Shown here piece after piece: positions 24,470-36,929 of a DNA stretch of 64,000 nucleotides; position 1 is the first letter of the stretch, and each line of letters opens with the position of its first letter. Location: positions 3,182,001-3,246,000 of the forward strand of contig OX345636.1 of assembly GCA_947044365.1 (NCBI GenBank), read 5' to 3'. This DNA is from Petrosia ficiformis. Taxonomy: Eukaryota; Porifera; Demospongiae; Haplosclerida; Petrosiidae. The notes beneath the pieces were generated by a model. The model had not been told where the DNA came from, searched no databases, and saw only the letters and a program-made list of their open reading frames with translations. Position numbers and translations under genes: made by a program.

Positions 24470-25084
24470 CAGGGCCACTGAGGGGGGGGGGGGGGGGGGG
24501 CAACTGCCCCGGGGCCCCCCAAACATATTGACCATTATTATATAAATGAGCTTACTCAATTATAGGAAACACGATTATAAATCTATAATTCAACGTCAAG
24601 CTAGATAAAACAATAATAATAGTTATAATTATTTATACCTGATACAGTGACACGTGTAATGCTGAATGAGCATTGAGCAATTATTGTTAATAACACGCAA
24701 TAAATTAATTAACCACACCTACAATGAATAATTAATGAGTAAAAATTTTTGCCGCGCTTCGTGCTCCTGGGCCCCTTTCAACCTCTCAGCGACCCTGTTG
24801 ACAGTGGCGTACCTGGGCCCGGGCATCAATGATCAAACTGATAATTGATAGATAACTACAATGACTGAGAAGAGACTCACGGATATCACACTTTTATCCA
24901 TCAAGAATAATTTAAGGGACAGTATTTGTTTGGACGATGTAGTAACAGAATTCAAAGGAAAAGACAAAAACAGATTGTCTTAGATCTAATACTTTTGTAT
25001 AAAATTATAACTATTAATAACAAACTGAACACGCCCACTTCCGGGGCCCTACCATCAAATTTCTTCCAGGTACGCCCCTGCCTG
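24470..25084. mobile_element. Outer hAT-type MITE, split by a second MITE
   Basis: Starts CAGGGCCACTGAGGGG, runs into a 20-base G tract, and ends CTCTCAGCGACCCTG at 24797. The TSD ttgatgac precedes it (24462-24469) and follows it, interrupted, as ttga at 24798-24801 and complete at 25085-25092 beyond the nested element. Without the insertion it is about 328 bp. It has no protein. Confidence 0.85.
24802..25080. mobile_element. Inner MITE nested in the outer MITE, 279 bp
   Basis: Ends CAGTGGCGTACCTGG and CCAGGTACGCCCCTG (inverted, one mismatch). Exact 8-bp TSD cctgttga at 24794-24801 and 25081-25088. It landed at the right edge of the older element, duplicating part of that element's end and flank. 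Confidence 0.92.
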
Positions 25085-25088
25085 TTGA

Positions 25089-25524
25089 TGACCTAATCGT
25101 GAATAGTCATTGTTGACTTTCAACTCACTTCAAATTATGAACATTCTCAGATGCTGACCATTGGAAAAAAGGTTTCATATTTCCTTTCAAAGTTTGTTTT
25201 ATAGAATAATGATATTTACTCATATGTAGGATGTGGTGTATGTTGGTCTATTGATGGAATTTGAAAATTCAGTTTCCACACAGCATGTTCCTAATGACTA
25301 ATTCTGTGGAGGGTTACTCTGAGCTCTCATATCCAAACATGTATCCTCTATAACTACCAAGCAAAAATGCATTATGCAAGAACCACTGTAAGTTTGCATG
25401 CTGAGTAGCTAAACTACCCCACAACCATCAGTTTGCATCATTTCTGAGCAAGTGTACTTTGATAAATACAGTACAGTTATTTAGTTAGTATATAATACTG
25501 CTGAAAAAAAAATTAGTATAATAT
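25089..25524. other. Non-coding spacer
   Basis: AT-rich; no gene or repeat recognised. Confidence 0.4.
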
Positions 25525-25700
25525 AAAAGAATAATAAAAAAACATTTTCAATGCAAATGAAAGAAGATGTAGGGACGTCAAAACCCAATAAGCATGCAAA
25601 CAAGGTTGGGAGGCTAACATAGTAACCAAAATTAAACAAATCACTTCCATATACCCCTACATAAGTAGATCACTGTATATTTTGCTTTATAGTGGTGTAA
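25525..25700 (+). repeat. Repeat arm X, copy 1
   Basis: Carries aaagaagatgtagggacg, aacaaggttgggaggctaac and accaaaattaaacaaatcac. Related arms occur at 27265-27407 (+), 27452-27560 (-), 29620-29790 (-), 31690-31850 (+), 31865-31970 (-) and 34900-35045 (+). After this arm come ctttatagtg and an inverted counterpart of the sequence at 35046-35065. Confidence 0.65.
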
Positions 25701-25795
25701 GTACTCTTTCATTTTTATTGAAAATGTTTATTATTATTCTTGTTTCTTTTTTATTTCTGATTGGTGTGAATAATGTTTGTAGATTGCAGAAATAC

Positions 25796-25985
25796 TGGTG
25801 AGATTTCAGCTCATCACTTCCAATTGGAATGTATGGTCGGCCTTTTTTTCGATACCGTCCTACATAGACAGTACTACCATACTCTCTGATAAATATTATT
25901 ATTATAACATGCAGAGGAAGATGACAGTGATAATGAAAATGAGGTGCTGGAGCAAAGTGATGAGAAAACCACTGACAAAAGGTTA
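25796..25985 (+). repeat. ~95-bp CACTA-associated block (copy 2) plus acidic exon-like scrap
   Basis: 25796-25890 is the shared agatttcagctcatcactt block. 25915-25978 then reads an acidic peptide (AEEDDSDNENEVLEQ) ending at a possible donor. Acidic low-complexity segments are common near the start of transposase genes, but the link is only suggestive. Confidence 0.4.
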
Positions 25986-26379
25986 GCTTGCACTTGCTAA
26001 AGATACTTTGAGAAAGTCGGACTCAGTTACTTCTTTAGATACGCTATCATATTTGATGAGGCTTCCAATCTCTATTATGTAGCAAGAATAAATTCTTTAG
26101 TTGAAATGTTTCCTGAGTTGAGAACAATTACAGTAGATATGGATGACACAATAAGTATTATATACATGTTCTAAAGACATAGATGACATAAACATTCAAC
26201 ATTGGAGTAGGGGCCATGTCTTAACAGTTAGACCATGTGGAAATACAGATTTTTGGAGACCAATTTATACTTCATGATTATTTAAGCGATTCCTACAACA
26301 ACCAGATCTCAAGTTTTTATTTTTGTGTTAATGTGGTTCATTCTACAAAGCCAATGTAATGACATTTCTAATATATAAA

Positions 26380-26760
26380 AAATATAATTATTTTCTTTCT
26401 GTTATAAACATGTTATTATGTTTATAATTGCAAATAATATGTACTATTCATTAAGAACATAATACTGTTCCGTTATAAACATGTTTATTATGTTTATAAT
26501 TGCAAATAATATGTACTATTCATTAAGAACATAATACTGTTCCGTTATAAACATGTTTATTATGTCTATAATTGCAAATAACATGTATTATTCATTAAGA
26601 ACATAATTATTTGTTTTATTTTCCGTTATAAACATGTTTACTATGTGTCTATTTGAAAGTACTATTCATTACGAACATATCCGTTATAAACATGTTTATT
26701 ATGTTTATTATGTTTATTATATGTTTCTAATTAAAAGTACATGTGTACTATTAATGATTG
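26380..26760. repeat. Tandem repeat in duplication unit A, ~70-90 bp period
   Basis: About five imperfect copies of a unit with ccgttataaacatgtttatt and attcattaagaacataat. The matching array in unit B is 30790-31200. Confidence 0.88.
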
Positions 26761-27033
26761 TATTTACTTTTGCATTATTATATTCATACAGCATTGTGAT
26801 ATTATATTAGTACATAAGGTGGATGAACTGCTATAACAAAATTATAATTGGTTAAACCAATCACTAATTTTATATGTGAATATCCCTTCGTGTGAATTTC
26901 AAGATTATAAATACTTGTAGGGTTGTGTATTCTACATAACATACAACGATTCTCATATTCAACAACAAAATTAATTTGTTGTATATAATATAATTATTAC
27001 TTGAGAGCTTGATGAATTATAATTATTGTAAAT

Positions 27034-27069
<36 letters not shown>

Positions 27070-27321
27070 ATAATTTTTTTTTATATAAAAATAATTATTG
27101 TAATAATTACATTATTATAAATATTAAAAGGAATACTGCAGTAAACTTACTGTCTCCTTATGAACATCAATGCTGTAAATGAAACTGAATAGTCATTACA
27201 TATTTGATCAATTTAAAACAATTTACCAACAAATTATTATACCAATCGTTTATCAACAGAATCAAAAATAATAAAAGAACATTTTTGAAAATGTAAGAGT
27301 ATGTAGGGATATATATGAAAA

Positions 27322-27535
27322 GTGAAAAAGCACAGGAACAAGATTGAGATAGTACCTTGGCAACAAAATTAAACAATACTTCCACATAACCAACTTACAT
27401 AAGTATAAATGAGATAGCTAGGTTGAGGGCAAAAAAAAACCAAAGAAGTGGTACTTATGTATGGTTGTTATGTGGAAGTAGTGTTTAATTTTGTTACCAA
27501 GGTACCATCCCAATCTTGTTCATGTGCTATTTCAG
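27322..27535. repeat. Foldback (inverted repeat X+/X-) in unit A
   Basis: Arms of about 80-90 bp: gtaccttggcaacaaaatta at 27352 mirrors taattttgttaccaaggtac at 27485-27504, and cttacataagta mirrors tacttatgtatg, around a ~45-bp centre. The same structure is at 31741-31955 in unit B. It is probably a foldback-type MITE. Confidence 0.8.
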
Positions 27536-28482
27536 TTAAGATATATTTAATTTAATACTTAATTATTATTAGACACCTGAAGAATTGACTTCGTTTCACA
27601 ATGACAGATTCTTGGTACAATATACACAGGATTGTTGTCATAGACTCTTCTGCTGCGCTTAACTGGTATTGATAATGTGTCTTGTTTCAGTTTTGCTATT
27701 ATGGAAGATTCAAAAGAAGAATAAAGAAATACTACCTGTGTTGATACATGTCATTTCATCAACTATCTTTCTCAATTACTGCTATTAAACAAGCTATCAA
27801 GAGGTTAGAGGTTATCACTTCTTATAACGATATACGATTTTGAATTCATTTCAATCACATATTTCAAAATGACAAATAAAGTCTTGAACATAATCATACT
27901 TACACAATTAATACATTTTGTTTTGACATTCTAACACTCACATATGCATTTTAAAGTTCAGAATCTTTACTATAATTATATAATATTTATATTTAGTTTA
28001 TTGTGTTAATGTATAATGGTTATTAGTTTATTTGTATGATCACCAGCACACTACTATATCTTAATTCCTAATATTTGCAGTATTTCTATACATCATTATC
28101 TCTCTTCTATAAAAATGGTAGTTAAAAAATAAATGTCATTGGTTACTAGCTGTTTCATTGAGTAATGTAATGTCCTGATTAGTATGATACATGCAGAAGT
28201 CATAAGTAACTCTTTGTACATACCACCTCCCTTTATGACATGGAGTTAATCGCTATTCCTTGCAACTAATACGTTTGTGTCTTCAGTGCATCACATGCAT
28301 ATAAGATCCTCTATTAATTTTTATTAAATGACATTTTGATGAATAAACTAACCATACATATTGAATTGGCCTAAATTATGAAATGTCACTACTGAACTCT
28401 TATTCCTAAAAAACAAAAATTTTGCCTAAAAAATAAGTCCAGTAAAAGAAGTTCCAAAACAAAATTGTTTACACCGCCTTTA

Positions 28483-28980
28483 TCAAGGTTTGTTTTGAAG
28501 TGTAAATCGCTGTTTCCTGGTATCACCCCTGCATTGGTACTCTTCAAGGATGATCCGAGCACCCACTTCATCCGCAGAACATGAAAACACTTGGTTTGGG
28601 TGACACTTCCAACGGAATATATATGTCGATTTACATGAATCATCTTCTTCCAAAATAAACAGCATATTTTCTGTCACCCAGCTTGGATATGATGCTCCAT
28701 TGACAAAATGTGGTTGAGGTGACTTTTGGTAACGAAACCCAGGGTGAGCTTCCTTTGTAAGTGATCTCACAATAATATAGCATAAATCATAAGTAGCAAG
28801 CACACCTTCTTTCTCATTCCCTCCACGAGTGCAGAAGTAAAAATGCTGGGAATGACTTGGATCTGCGTTAACTAGTACAAGTCTGGTTCCTTCAGGACAT
28901 TGTGGATTTTCACTTCCCAAATATAGCTTATTTGGTAAAGTTGATTGAATACGACCAATGGATGTTAGTTTTGTTGTCAT
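28483..28980 (-). CDS. Small single-exon gene, unknown function (165 aa)
   Basis: An uninterrupted 165-codon frame starts at ATG 28980 and ends TGA. A strong TATA box (TATAAAAGG, minus strand, 29034-29042) lies about 55 bp before the ATG, which supports this start. No signal peptide or membrane segment is seen, so a cytosolic product is likely. The protein has eight cysteines and three spaced aromatic stretches (QHFYFC, NQVFSC, KQRFTL) that loosely recall the thrice-repeated core of beta-trefoil folds; this is a weak guess, not a family assignment. A second, broken copy lies at 33285-33779. The coding region differs in base composition from its AT-rich flanks, which fits a real gene. It may be specific to this lineage. 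Confidence 0.65.
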   Translation of the reverse strand: MTTKLTSIGRIQSTLPNKLYLGSENPQCPEGTRLVLVNADPSHSQHFYFCTRGGNEKEGVLATYDLCYIIVRSLTKEAHPGFRYQKSPQPHFVNGASYPSWVTENMLFILEEDDSCKSTYIFRWKCHPNQVFSCSADEVGARIILEEYQCRGDTRKQRFTLQNKP

Positions 28981-29033
28981 GATTCAGTAGCTACTATTAA
29001 ATCACTCACTGACAGATTATCAGTAATGCAACT

Positions 29034-29042
29034 CCTTTTATA
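29034..29042 (-). promoter_or_regulatory. TATA box of the small gene
   Basis: TATAAAAGG on the minus strand, 54 bp upstream of the ATG at 28980. The equivalent in the broken copy is TATAAAAAG at about 33834-33842. Confidence 0.65.
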
Positions 29043-29599
29043 ATGCACACACACTGGATGGGGAAACCTGTCTAATGTATAGACTAATTATTATTGAGGT
29101 TTAATCAATTAAGTTGAAACTTTAAGTTGATGATAGATACTTCATCATTCCATTCTAAGAATTATGAATTGAGTCAGTTTGTTGTAGTGAAACCTTCATG
29201 AATATAAACTTCCAAAAACTGTGAATGATAAAAATTTGCAAAACCTGCCTGAAGCACATGGAAGACTATAGTGTGAATGTTATAGATTTTGTGTTGGTTA
29301 ATATTATTAATTTTTAATGATTATTAATTATCTTTGTTCATGTCATGATCATGCACTATATATATTATATATATATATATATATAGTTATTTGACGTCAG
29401 TGATTGTCATTATAGTAAATAACATGAACTTGACATAGACTTGTGTAACTGACACTGAATTTTTTACAAGTCACAGCTAGCTATCGTATTGGAATAATAA
29501 ATAATGTCACAAGACAAAAGTTGAATTGCACTCATAAATATTTATATTACTTGCATTATATAAAATACAAAGGTATCATTTTGTTATGCTTTATTAGTA

Positions 29600-30784
29600 T
29601 ATAGTAGTACTTATGTGCTAGATTATATGGAAGTGGTTTGTTTAATTGTTGATACTTGACCTTCATTACACCTCCTGTGTTACACATTCCAATTTTGTTT
29701 GCATACTTTTTCTGTTTTGATATACCCTCCTGACCTTGTTATACCATCCCTGCAACTTCTATTTTTTTTGAATTGAAAATGTTTATTGTAATTATTATAT
29801 TCTTCATCAACTCTCTTTAGTTATTTTATTAGACAATAATTCAGTCAGTATTATAATTATATAACTGAATTTATTATTATTTCCAGACAAATCATTTTTT
29901 CATAATTCTAGTAACATTCAAATCGCATTCATAGTAAAATTCTGATCTACAATTATCAAGGTAATATCTTTAGCAAAGACGTAACTAGTGGTAGGATTGG
30001 CTAGAGTAGACTACAGCTTATTTCTTGAACAATAATCTTAATAAATGATTTTAATTATTTACATAATTTATTTTATGATAACTTTCAGTAAATAAAACTG
30101 AGTTTATCATATAAGCAAATATTATAAAAACCTTAAAACTGCACCCACATGTGAACATAAATCATGCACACAAACCTGATTAATAGTGAAGTATATCTAT
30201 ATAGTCCTAAGAGATAGAAACTCCTTATTTTTTTCTTTAGGTAATTTAAAAAATGCTACTTGTATATCACTCTAAAAACTGATTTGTTCTTTTAGCCAAT
30301 GTTCATCAGTTAAAACAGTATCACATGTAATTATAATTATGATGTTACCTTCTGGGTTCTATCTGTTAGTAAATGTAAGAGTATACTCTTCTGTTCCTAG
30401 AAAACTGGATTATCTGCTCTATAAATATATAATGAACAAACATAATTTTGCTTCTATCCTCCCAAGCTTCAAAACGTTCCCTACATTAGTAGTTAATGAG
30501 TCAAATATTTGTTCTGTGTGAATTATTTATCTCAAATACTTAATGATGTGTTCATGGCTGAATAATTTACAGGTGGCAAGTGTGTTTTAATTCCTCATAG
30601 TGTGCAAATATGCCCTTTACCATGCTTTTATACATATAAACACTGTAAAAATTAATGAATTGTTATAGTCAACTTGATTGAATATGTAAGTTTCATAAGT
30701 TTAGTAGTTGTTCTTACATAAAATTAATAACAATATTATTAATAATCAAACCATCTCTACAAAGCCAATACAATGGAATAGAAA
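29600..30784. other. Non-coding 3' part of unit A
   Basis: Contains repeat arm X (minus) at 29620-29790 and a stretch at 30130-30560 that recurs at 36525-36930. The frame at 30339-30521 has no support as a gene. Confidence 0.5.
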
Positions 30785-30789
30785 ATATA

Positions 30790-31200
30790 ATTTTTTCTTT
30801 CCATTATAAACATGTTTATTATGTTTATAATTACAAATAATATGTATTATTAATTTTATTAAGAACATAATAATGTTCCGTTATAAACATGTTTATTATG
30901 TTGGTAATTACAAATGATGTGTATTATTTATTAAGAACATAATTATTTGTTTTATTTTCCATTATAAACATGTCTATTATGTATCTATTTGAAAATACTC
31001 GTGTACTATTCATTAGGAACATATCCGTGATAAACATGTTTATTATGTTTGTAATTACAAATGATAGGTATTATTCATTAAGAACATAATTATTTGTTTT
31101 ATTTTCCGCTATAAACATGTTTGCTATGTGTCTATTTGAAAGTACTATTCATTAGGAACATATAAACATGTTTATTATGTTTATTATAATTTATGTAAAA
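30790..31200. repeat. Tandem repeat in unit B
   Basis: Same motif as 26380-26760 (ttataaacatgtttattatg and attaagaacataat), about five copies with independent small changes. Confidence 0.85.
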
Positions 31201-31740
31201 GTACATGTGTACTATTAATGATTATATTTACTTATTATGATCATATTCCTACAGCATTGTGATATAATAATAGATGAACTGCTATAACCGAACTAATTGG
31301 TTAAACCAATCACTAATTTTGTATGGAAATATCCCCTGGGAATTTCAAGATTATAAATACTTGTGGGGTTGTGTATTCTAGATAACATAGTTCATTCATC
31401 AACAATGATTCTCATATTCAACAACAAAATTAATTTGTTGTATATAATATAATATAATTATTACTTGAGAGATTGATGAATTATAATTATTATATATATA
31501 TATAATTATTATAATTATATAAAAATAATTATCGTAGTATATAAATATTGAAAGGAATACTGCAGTAAACTTTGGGTACTGTCTCCTTATGAACATCAAT
31601 GCTGTAAATGAAACTGAATAGTCATTACATATTTGATCAACAATTTACCAACAAATATTATACTGAATCGTTTATCAACAGAATCAAAAATAATAAAAGA
31701 ACATTTTTGAAAATGTAAGAGTATGTAAGGATATATAATT

Positions 31741-31955
31741 ATGAAAAAGCACAGGAACAAGATTCAGATATACAGCACCTTGGCAACAAAATTAAACAAT
31801 ACTTCCACATAACCAACTTACATAAGTATAAATGATATAGCTAGGGTAAGGGCAAAAAAAAAACAAAGAAGTGGTACTTATGTATGGTTGTTATGTGGAA
31901 GTAGTGTTTAATTTTGTTACCAAGGTACCATCCCAATCTTGTTCATGTGCTATTT
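31741..31955. repeat. Foldback X in unit B
   Basis: Counterpart of 27322-27535: accttggcaacaaaattaaa and its inverse tttaattttgttaccaaggt around a short centre. Confidence 0.8.
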
Positions 31956-32085
31956 CAGTTAAGATATATTTAATTTAATACTTAATTATTATTAGACACC
32001 TGAAGAATTGGCTTCGTTTCACAATGACAGATTCTTGGTACAATATACACAGGATTGCTGTCATAGACTCTTCTGCTGCGCTTAA

Positions 32086-32497
32086 CAATTGGGATAGGAG
32101 GGAATAGAGATGAATAATCCTAGCACTTTCATGAATCAATTCACTTAAAATAAAAATTATTATTGTAGCTATCATGCCGCCTCAGCATGAGATCAAATGT
32201 TCCACTTTCCTCATGAAAAATTAAAAATTTTAATAACGTTCTTATCTAATAGTCTTAAGGAACTTCATCTTGTTCCTGGATGTACACACATTTTATCTAT
32301 AGAGCATGAGTCTGATTCCCATGCTAATAAGCTATGAGAGCCTTGCAGAATTACTCCTACACATCCCATGAGAATAACATATGCCAACAAATAACACACT
32401 TTATTATTAAAAAATAAATTTGATTAAGGGTTATTGTATTAGTTCTTAAAATGGGAAGTAACATTTTGTGACTTAGGGCAGCTTGTGTAATTTTAAT
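32086..32497. other. ~410 bp present in unit B, absent from unit A
   Basis: Unit A reads gcgcttaactggtattg without a break (near 27655-27671). Unit B has about 410 extra bases between cttaac and ggtattg. It encodes nothing recognisable. Neither clear TIRs nor a TSD is seen, so loss from unit A is as likely as gain in unit B. Confidence 0.6.
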
Positions 32498-33284
32498 GGT
32501 ATTGATAATGTGTCTTGTTTCAGTTTTGCTATTATGGAAGGTTCAAAAGAAGAATAAAGAAATACTACCTGTGTTGATACATGTCATTTCATTAACTATC
32601 TTTCTCAATTACTGCTATTAAACAAGCTATCAAGAGGTTAGAGGTTATCACTTCTTATAACGATATACGATTTTGAATTCATTTCAATCACATATTTCAA
32701 AATGACAAATAAAGTCTTGAACATAATCATACTTACACAATTAATACATTTTGTTTTGACATTCTAACACTCACATATGCATTTTAAAGTTCAGAATCTT
32801 TACTATAATTATATAATATTTATATTTAGTTTATTGTGTTAATGTATAATGGTTATTAGTTTATTTGTATGATCACCAGCACACTACTATATCTTAATTC
32901 CTAATATTTGCAGTATTTCTATACATCATTATCTCTCTTCTATAAAAATGTTGGTTAAAAATAAATGTAACTAGCTGTTTCATTGAGTAATGTAATGTCC
33001 TGATTAGTATGATACATGCAGAAGTCACCTCCCTTTATGACATGAAGTTAATCGCTATTCCTTGCAACTTTGTGTCTTCAGTGTACTACATCTATATAAG
33101 ATCCTCTATTAATTCTATTAAATGACATTTTGATGAATAAACCATATAACCATACAAACTGAAGGGTGATAAGTGGCCTAAATTACGAAATGTCACTACT
33201 GAACTTTTATTCCTAAATTAACAAAAATTTTGCCTAAAAAATAAGTCCAGTAATAGAAGTTCCAAAACAAATGCATTTACACTG

Positions 33285-33779
33285 ACTTTAGCAAGGTTTG
33301 TTTTGAAGTGTAAACCGCTGTTTCCTGGTATCACCACTGTATTGGTACTCTTCTAGGATGATAGGAGCATCCACTTCATCTGCAGAACAGGAAAACACTT
33401 TGTTTGGGTGACACTTCCAACGGAATATATAAGTTGATTTACATGAATCAGCTTCTTCCAAAATAAACAGCATATCGTTTGTCACCCAGCATGGATATTC
33501 TGCATCATTGACAAAATGTGGTAGAGGTGAATCTTGGTAACGAAACCCAGGGTAAGCTTCCAGTGTAGGTGGTCTCACAATAATACATAAGTAGCAAGTA
33601 CACCCCTCACTCTCATTCCCTTTGAGAGTGCAAAAGTAAAAATGCTAGGAATTACTTGGATCTGCGTTAACTGTTACAAGTCTGGTTCCTTTAGGACATT
33701 GTGGATTTTCACTTCCCAAATAGAGATTCTTTGGTAAAGTAGTTTGAATACGACCAATGGATATTAGTTTTGTTGTCAT
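33285..33779 (-). pseudogene. Broken duplicate of the small 165-aa gene
   Basis: Starts from an equivalent ATG (33779) and follows the intact copy closely (MTTKLISIGRIQTTLP...). A TAG replaces a Gln codon near codon 45 (SNS*HFYF, about 33647), and a 1-base gain plus 10-base loss just after it removes a few residues but restores the frame. The second half (PGFRYQDSPLPHFVN... to the end) remains open for 96 codons. The nonsense codon makes a full-length product unlikely; the TATA-like box upstream is kept. Confidence 0.8.
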
Positions 33780-34156
33780 GATTCAGTAGCTACTATTGAA
33801 TCACTCACTGACAGATTATCAGTAATGCAACTCTTTTTATAATGCTGGTTATAAACACACACTGGATGGGGAAACCTGTCTAATGTATAGACTATTTATT
33901 ATTGAGGCTTAATCAGAAACCTTTAATTTGATGATAGATAACTTCATCATTCCATTCTAGGAATTATGAATTGAGTCAGTTTGTTGTACTGAAACCTTCA
34001 TGAATATAAACTTCCAAAAAATGTCAATGATAATATTAATAATTTGCTAATTCTGCCTGAAGCACATGCAAGACTATAGTGTGAATGTTATAGATTTTGT
34101 GTTGTTTTAATGATTATTGATGTTCATGTCATACACTATATATATATGTATATATT

Positions 34157-34449
34157 GTCTGGTTACAATATAGATGTATATTATAATAAAAAGGAATGTT
34201 ATGACTACAGTCATGATTGTACATTCTACATGTGGTAGTAGGGTGTATATTGGTACGTACATTCGTGATTGCAGGACTAGTTTTTACTATAACTAATAAT
34301 TTGAAACAAATTGTTTCTTGCTATCCAATTATCTCATTTTGAAGTTATCAATAACAGCCTTTTCATATGGTAGTAGGGTGTATATTGGTATATGCATTTA
34401 TGACTGCAGTCATAACATTCCATATACCATATAGCTATTATATCCAGAC
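34157..34449. mobile_element. Probable MITE inside unit B
   Basis: The ends gtctggttacaatata and (inverted) tatagctattatatccagac are similar. A further inner pair, ggaatgttatgactacagtc and gactgcagtcataacattcc, is inverted. The corresponding place in unit A (about 29370) lacks it. No convincing TSD was found, so the borders are approximate. Confidence 0.5.
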
Positions 34450-34893
34450 GAAATGCTAATTATGCTTGTATTTCACTATTATATTGAAAAACTGAGGTAA
34501 CAACTGGTCTGTTAAAATCACAAATTCATTTTTACAGTGTATTCTTCATCAGCTCTCTTTAGTTATTATATTAGACAATAATTCAGTCAGTATTATAATT
34601 ATATAACTGAATTTATTATTATTTCCAGACAAATCATTTTTTCATAATTCTAGCAACATTCAAATCGCATTCATAGTAAAATTCTGATCTACAATTATCA
34701 AGGTAATATATATCTTCAGCAAAGACGTAACGAGCAGTAGCATTGGCTAGGGTAGACTATAGCTTATTTTTTAAACAATAATTTTAATAAAATTAATAAT
34801 TTTAAAGATTTATTATACTTACAGGAGAAACAATAATGTATTTTGTGATATGCTTTCATAAATAAATCTGAGTTTACCATATAAGTGAATAAT

Positions 34894-36523
34894 TATAATA
34901 CAAGAATAATAAAAAACATTTTTAATAAAATGAAAGAAGATGTAGGGATGTTAAAACACAAGAAGCATGTGAACAAAGTTGGGAGGCTAACATAGGACCC
35001 AAAGTTAAACGAACTATTTCCATGTAACCCAACGTAAGTACTTACACCACTATAAAGAAAAATACAAAGAGCTGTACTTATGACACACTTGAAGCTGAAA
35101 CACATCATGCGTTGGCTTTATTGGAGAGGGATTTTCCTGTGTCCCTTAATGTCATTGTTTATCATCTACCAATTTTCATTAAGCACTTAGGACCAATATC
35201 TGGATATTGGATGTATCCCTTTGAACGATTTAACTCCTGGATATCGAGGAGAGTGAAAAACAGGCGTTATCTGGAAGCCACAGTTATGCAGACGTATCGT
35301 ATTTTCGAGTGGTCCCTCCATCTTCAGATGTCGGGAAAGCTACCTACATCATTCTCCTTGACGAATTTGTTTGCTGGGTCAAACGAAATTGGTGATGATG
35401 AAGAGACGGGTAATCCAGACAATTTGGATCTCTGCCAATTGGAACACATTCGGCAGTACTACAGACTAGTAATTCCTGAATATAAAAATCTGTGCTCTCG
35501 TTGTAACAAGGAAAGGGAAGCAGCCCGAAAAAGACATGAATTGAAACATTTTCCACCTTTGTGTGAGTGGATTCCTTCAACTGGACCACCCTTATCTCAG
35601 ACCGAACAGTTATTGTGTTGTGGACCTGCCAAAGAAATATGTGCCTTCAACACATACTACCATAAATCACCAGACGGAAGGATCATTCGATTTTCTTCAG
35701 AGAACACTATGACGTCATCAACTTCATCATCTGTTATTTCAATCCAGTCGTCGCCTGAGTTCTGTTTTGAGAGTATACATCAGCTATTTTCTCATAGCTT
35801 TCTGAGATTTTCTCATGTCTTTGCATATATAAATTGGTATGGTTCTGTTGAAGTAGAAAGAACTTCTTCCCTTTATTCCGTTTGCACAAAATCCTCTGTT
35901 GACAGAAATCCTATTGTTCCTGTCTCAGAACTCATCCGTCGTTGGTGACTGCAGTTGATTTAAATGACTGCCACAAATTATGGATTCAATTTAACGAAAT
36001 GATGTTATAAACCCAATTTTTAAAAGTTACAATTTTTGTTATATAATAATAATTAATATAAACCCAATGTTTTACTTTGAAATTACTGTCCAGCTTATGT
36101 TAAACCCAAATTAAACGTCATTAATCATGATCACTGGTTGGTTTGTAATATTATAGTTATTCAGAATGTCTTCTCATCACTGAATAGTTTCTTCTTGGGG
36201 GAATTGTGGCTGTCATTGTCTTCATTTCTACTTCTTTTAACATTGTGATAATTCAACAAACAAAAAAATGATTTCTTTGGAAAATAATAATAATAATAAG
36301 ATGAAGATTTTTCCAGTTTTGCTACTTGCTGGTTCTCTACCTTAAATATGATCTCCAACTGTCTAGAAGATGTTGTTAGTCATAAAAACACTAGATATGA
36401 AAAGGTATGTGTTTATTAAGACTTGTCTCTAATTTTAGCAGAGATTTCAGCTCATCACTTACAATTAAAATGTATGGGTGGCCATTTTTTTCCTATATAG
36501 ATAGTACTACCATACTCTCTGAT
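34894..36523. mobile_element. CACTA-related insertion present only in unit B
   Basis: Unit A is continuous from catataagcaaatattataa to accttaaaactgcacccaca (about 30108-30145), while unit B has 1.6 kb between the matching points. The insertion starts with arm X (34900-35045), has a CACTATAAAG motif at 35051, carries the transposase fragment at 35106-35948, and ends with the ~95-bp block at 36441-36525. No clear target duplication could be set. Confidence 0.6.
35106..35948 (+). pseudogene. CACTA/EnSpm transposase C-terminal fragment (DUF4218-type)
   Basis: Open for about 280 codons and ending TGA. It begins with FPVSLNVIVYHLP, then GYWMYPFERFNSW and RRVKNRRYLEATV, the signature of the DUF4218 region that follows the tnp2 transposase in CACTA elements. 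A Cys pair (CSRC) and a C-terminal block with HKSPDGRIIRFSS and SHVFAYINWYGS follow. The catalytic tnp2 half is absent, so it is a fragment despite the open frame; the ATG at 35112 is probably not a true start. Its relative at 3486-5617 covers a different, mostly more N-terminal part. Confidence 0.8.
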
Positions 36524-36929
36524 AAACCTTAAAATTGCACCCACATGTGAACATTAAACATACACAAAAAACTGATTAATAGTGAAAAATATCTAGTCGT
36601 AAGAGATAGAAACTCCTTATTTTTTTCTTTAGGTAAATAAAAAAAAACTGATACTTGTATATCACTCTAAAAACTGATTTGTTGTTTTAGCCAATTTTCA
36701 TCAATTAAAACTGTATCCCATGTAATTATAATTATGATATTTCCTTCTATGCTCCATCTGTTATTGAATGCAAGAGTATACTCTCGTGTTCATAGTACGC
36801 TGGACTATCTACTCCATAAATATATAATGAACAAACATATCTATCCTCCCAAGATAAAAAACGTTTCCTACATTAGTAGTTAATAAGCCAAATATTTGTT
36901 CTGTGTGAATTAATTATCTTAAATACTTA

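Larger units (their letters stand above)
26340..30784. repeat. Tandem segmental duplication, unit A
   Basis: Unit A (tandem repeat, foldback X, small gene, 3' flank) is matched in order by unit B starting about 4.4 kb later. Spans that align closely include 27560-29400 with 31980-34130, and 29800-30020 with 34540-34760. Unit B has gained sequence at 32086-32497, about 34157-34449, and 34894-36523. Unit A carries the intact copy of the gene. Confidence 0.85.

Noticed and set aside
24344..24559. 71-codon frame with a proline run
   Set aside because: The proline run is the G tract of a MITE.
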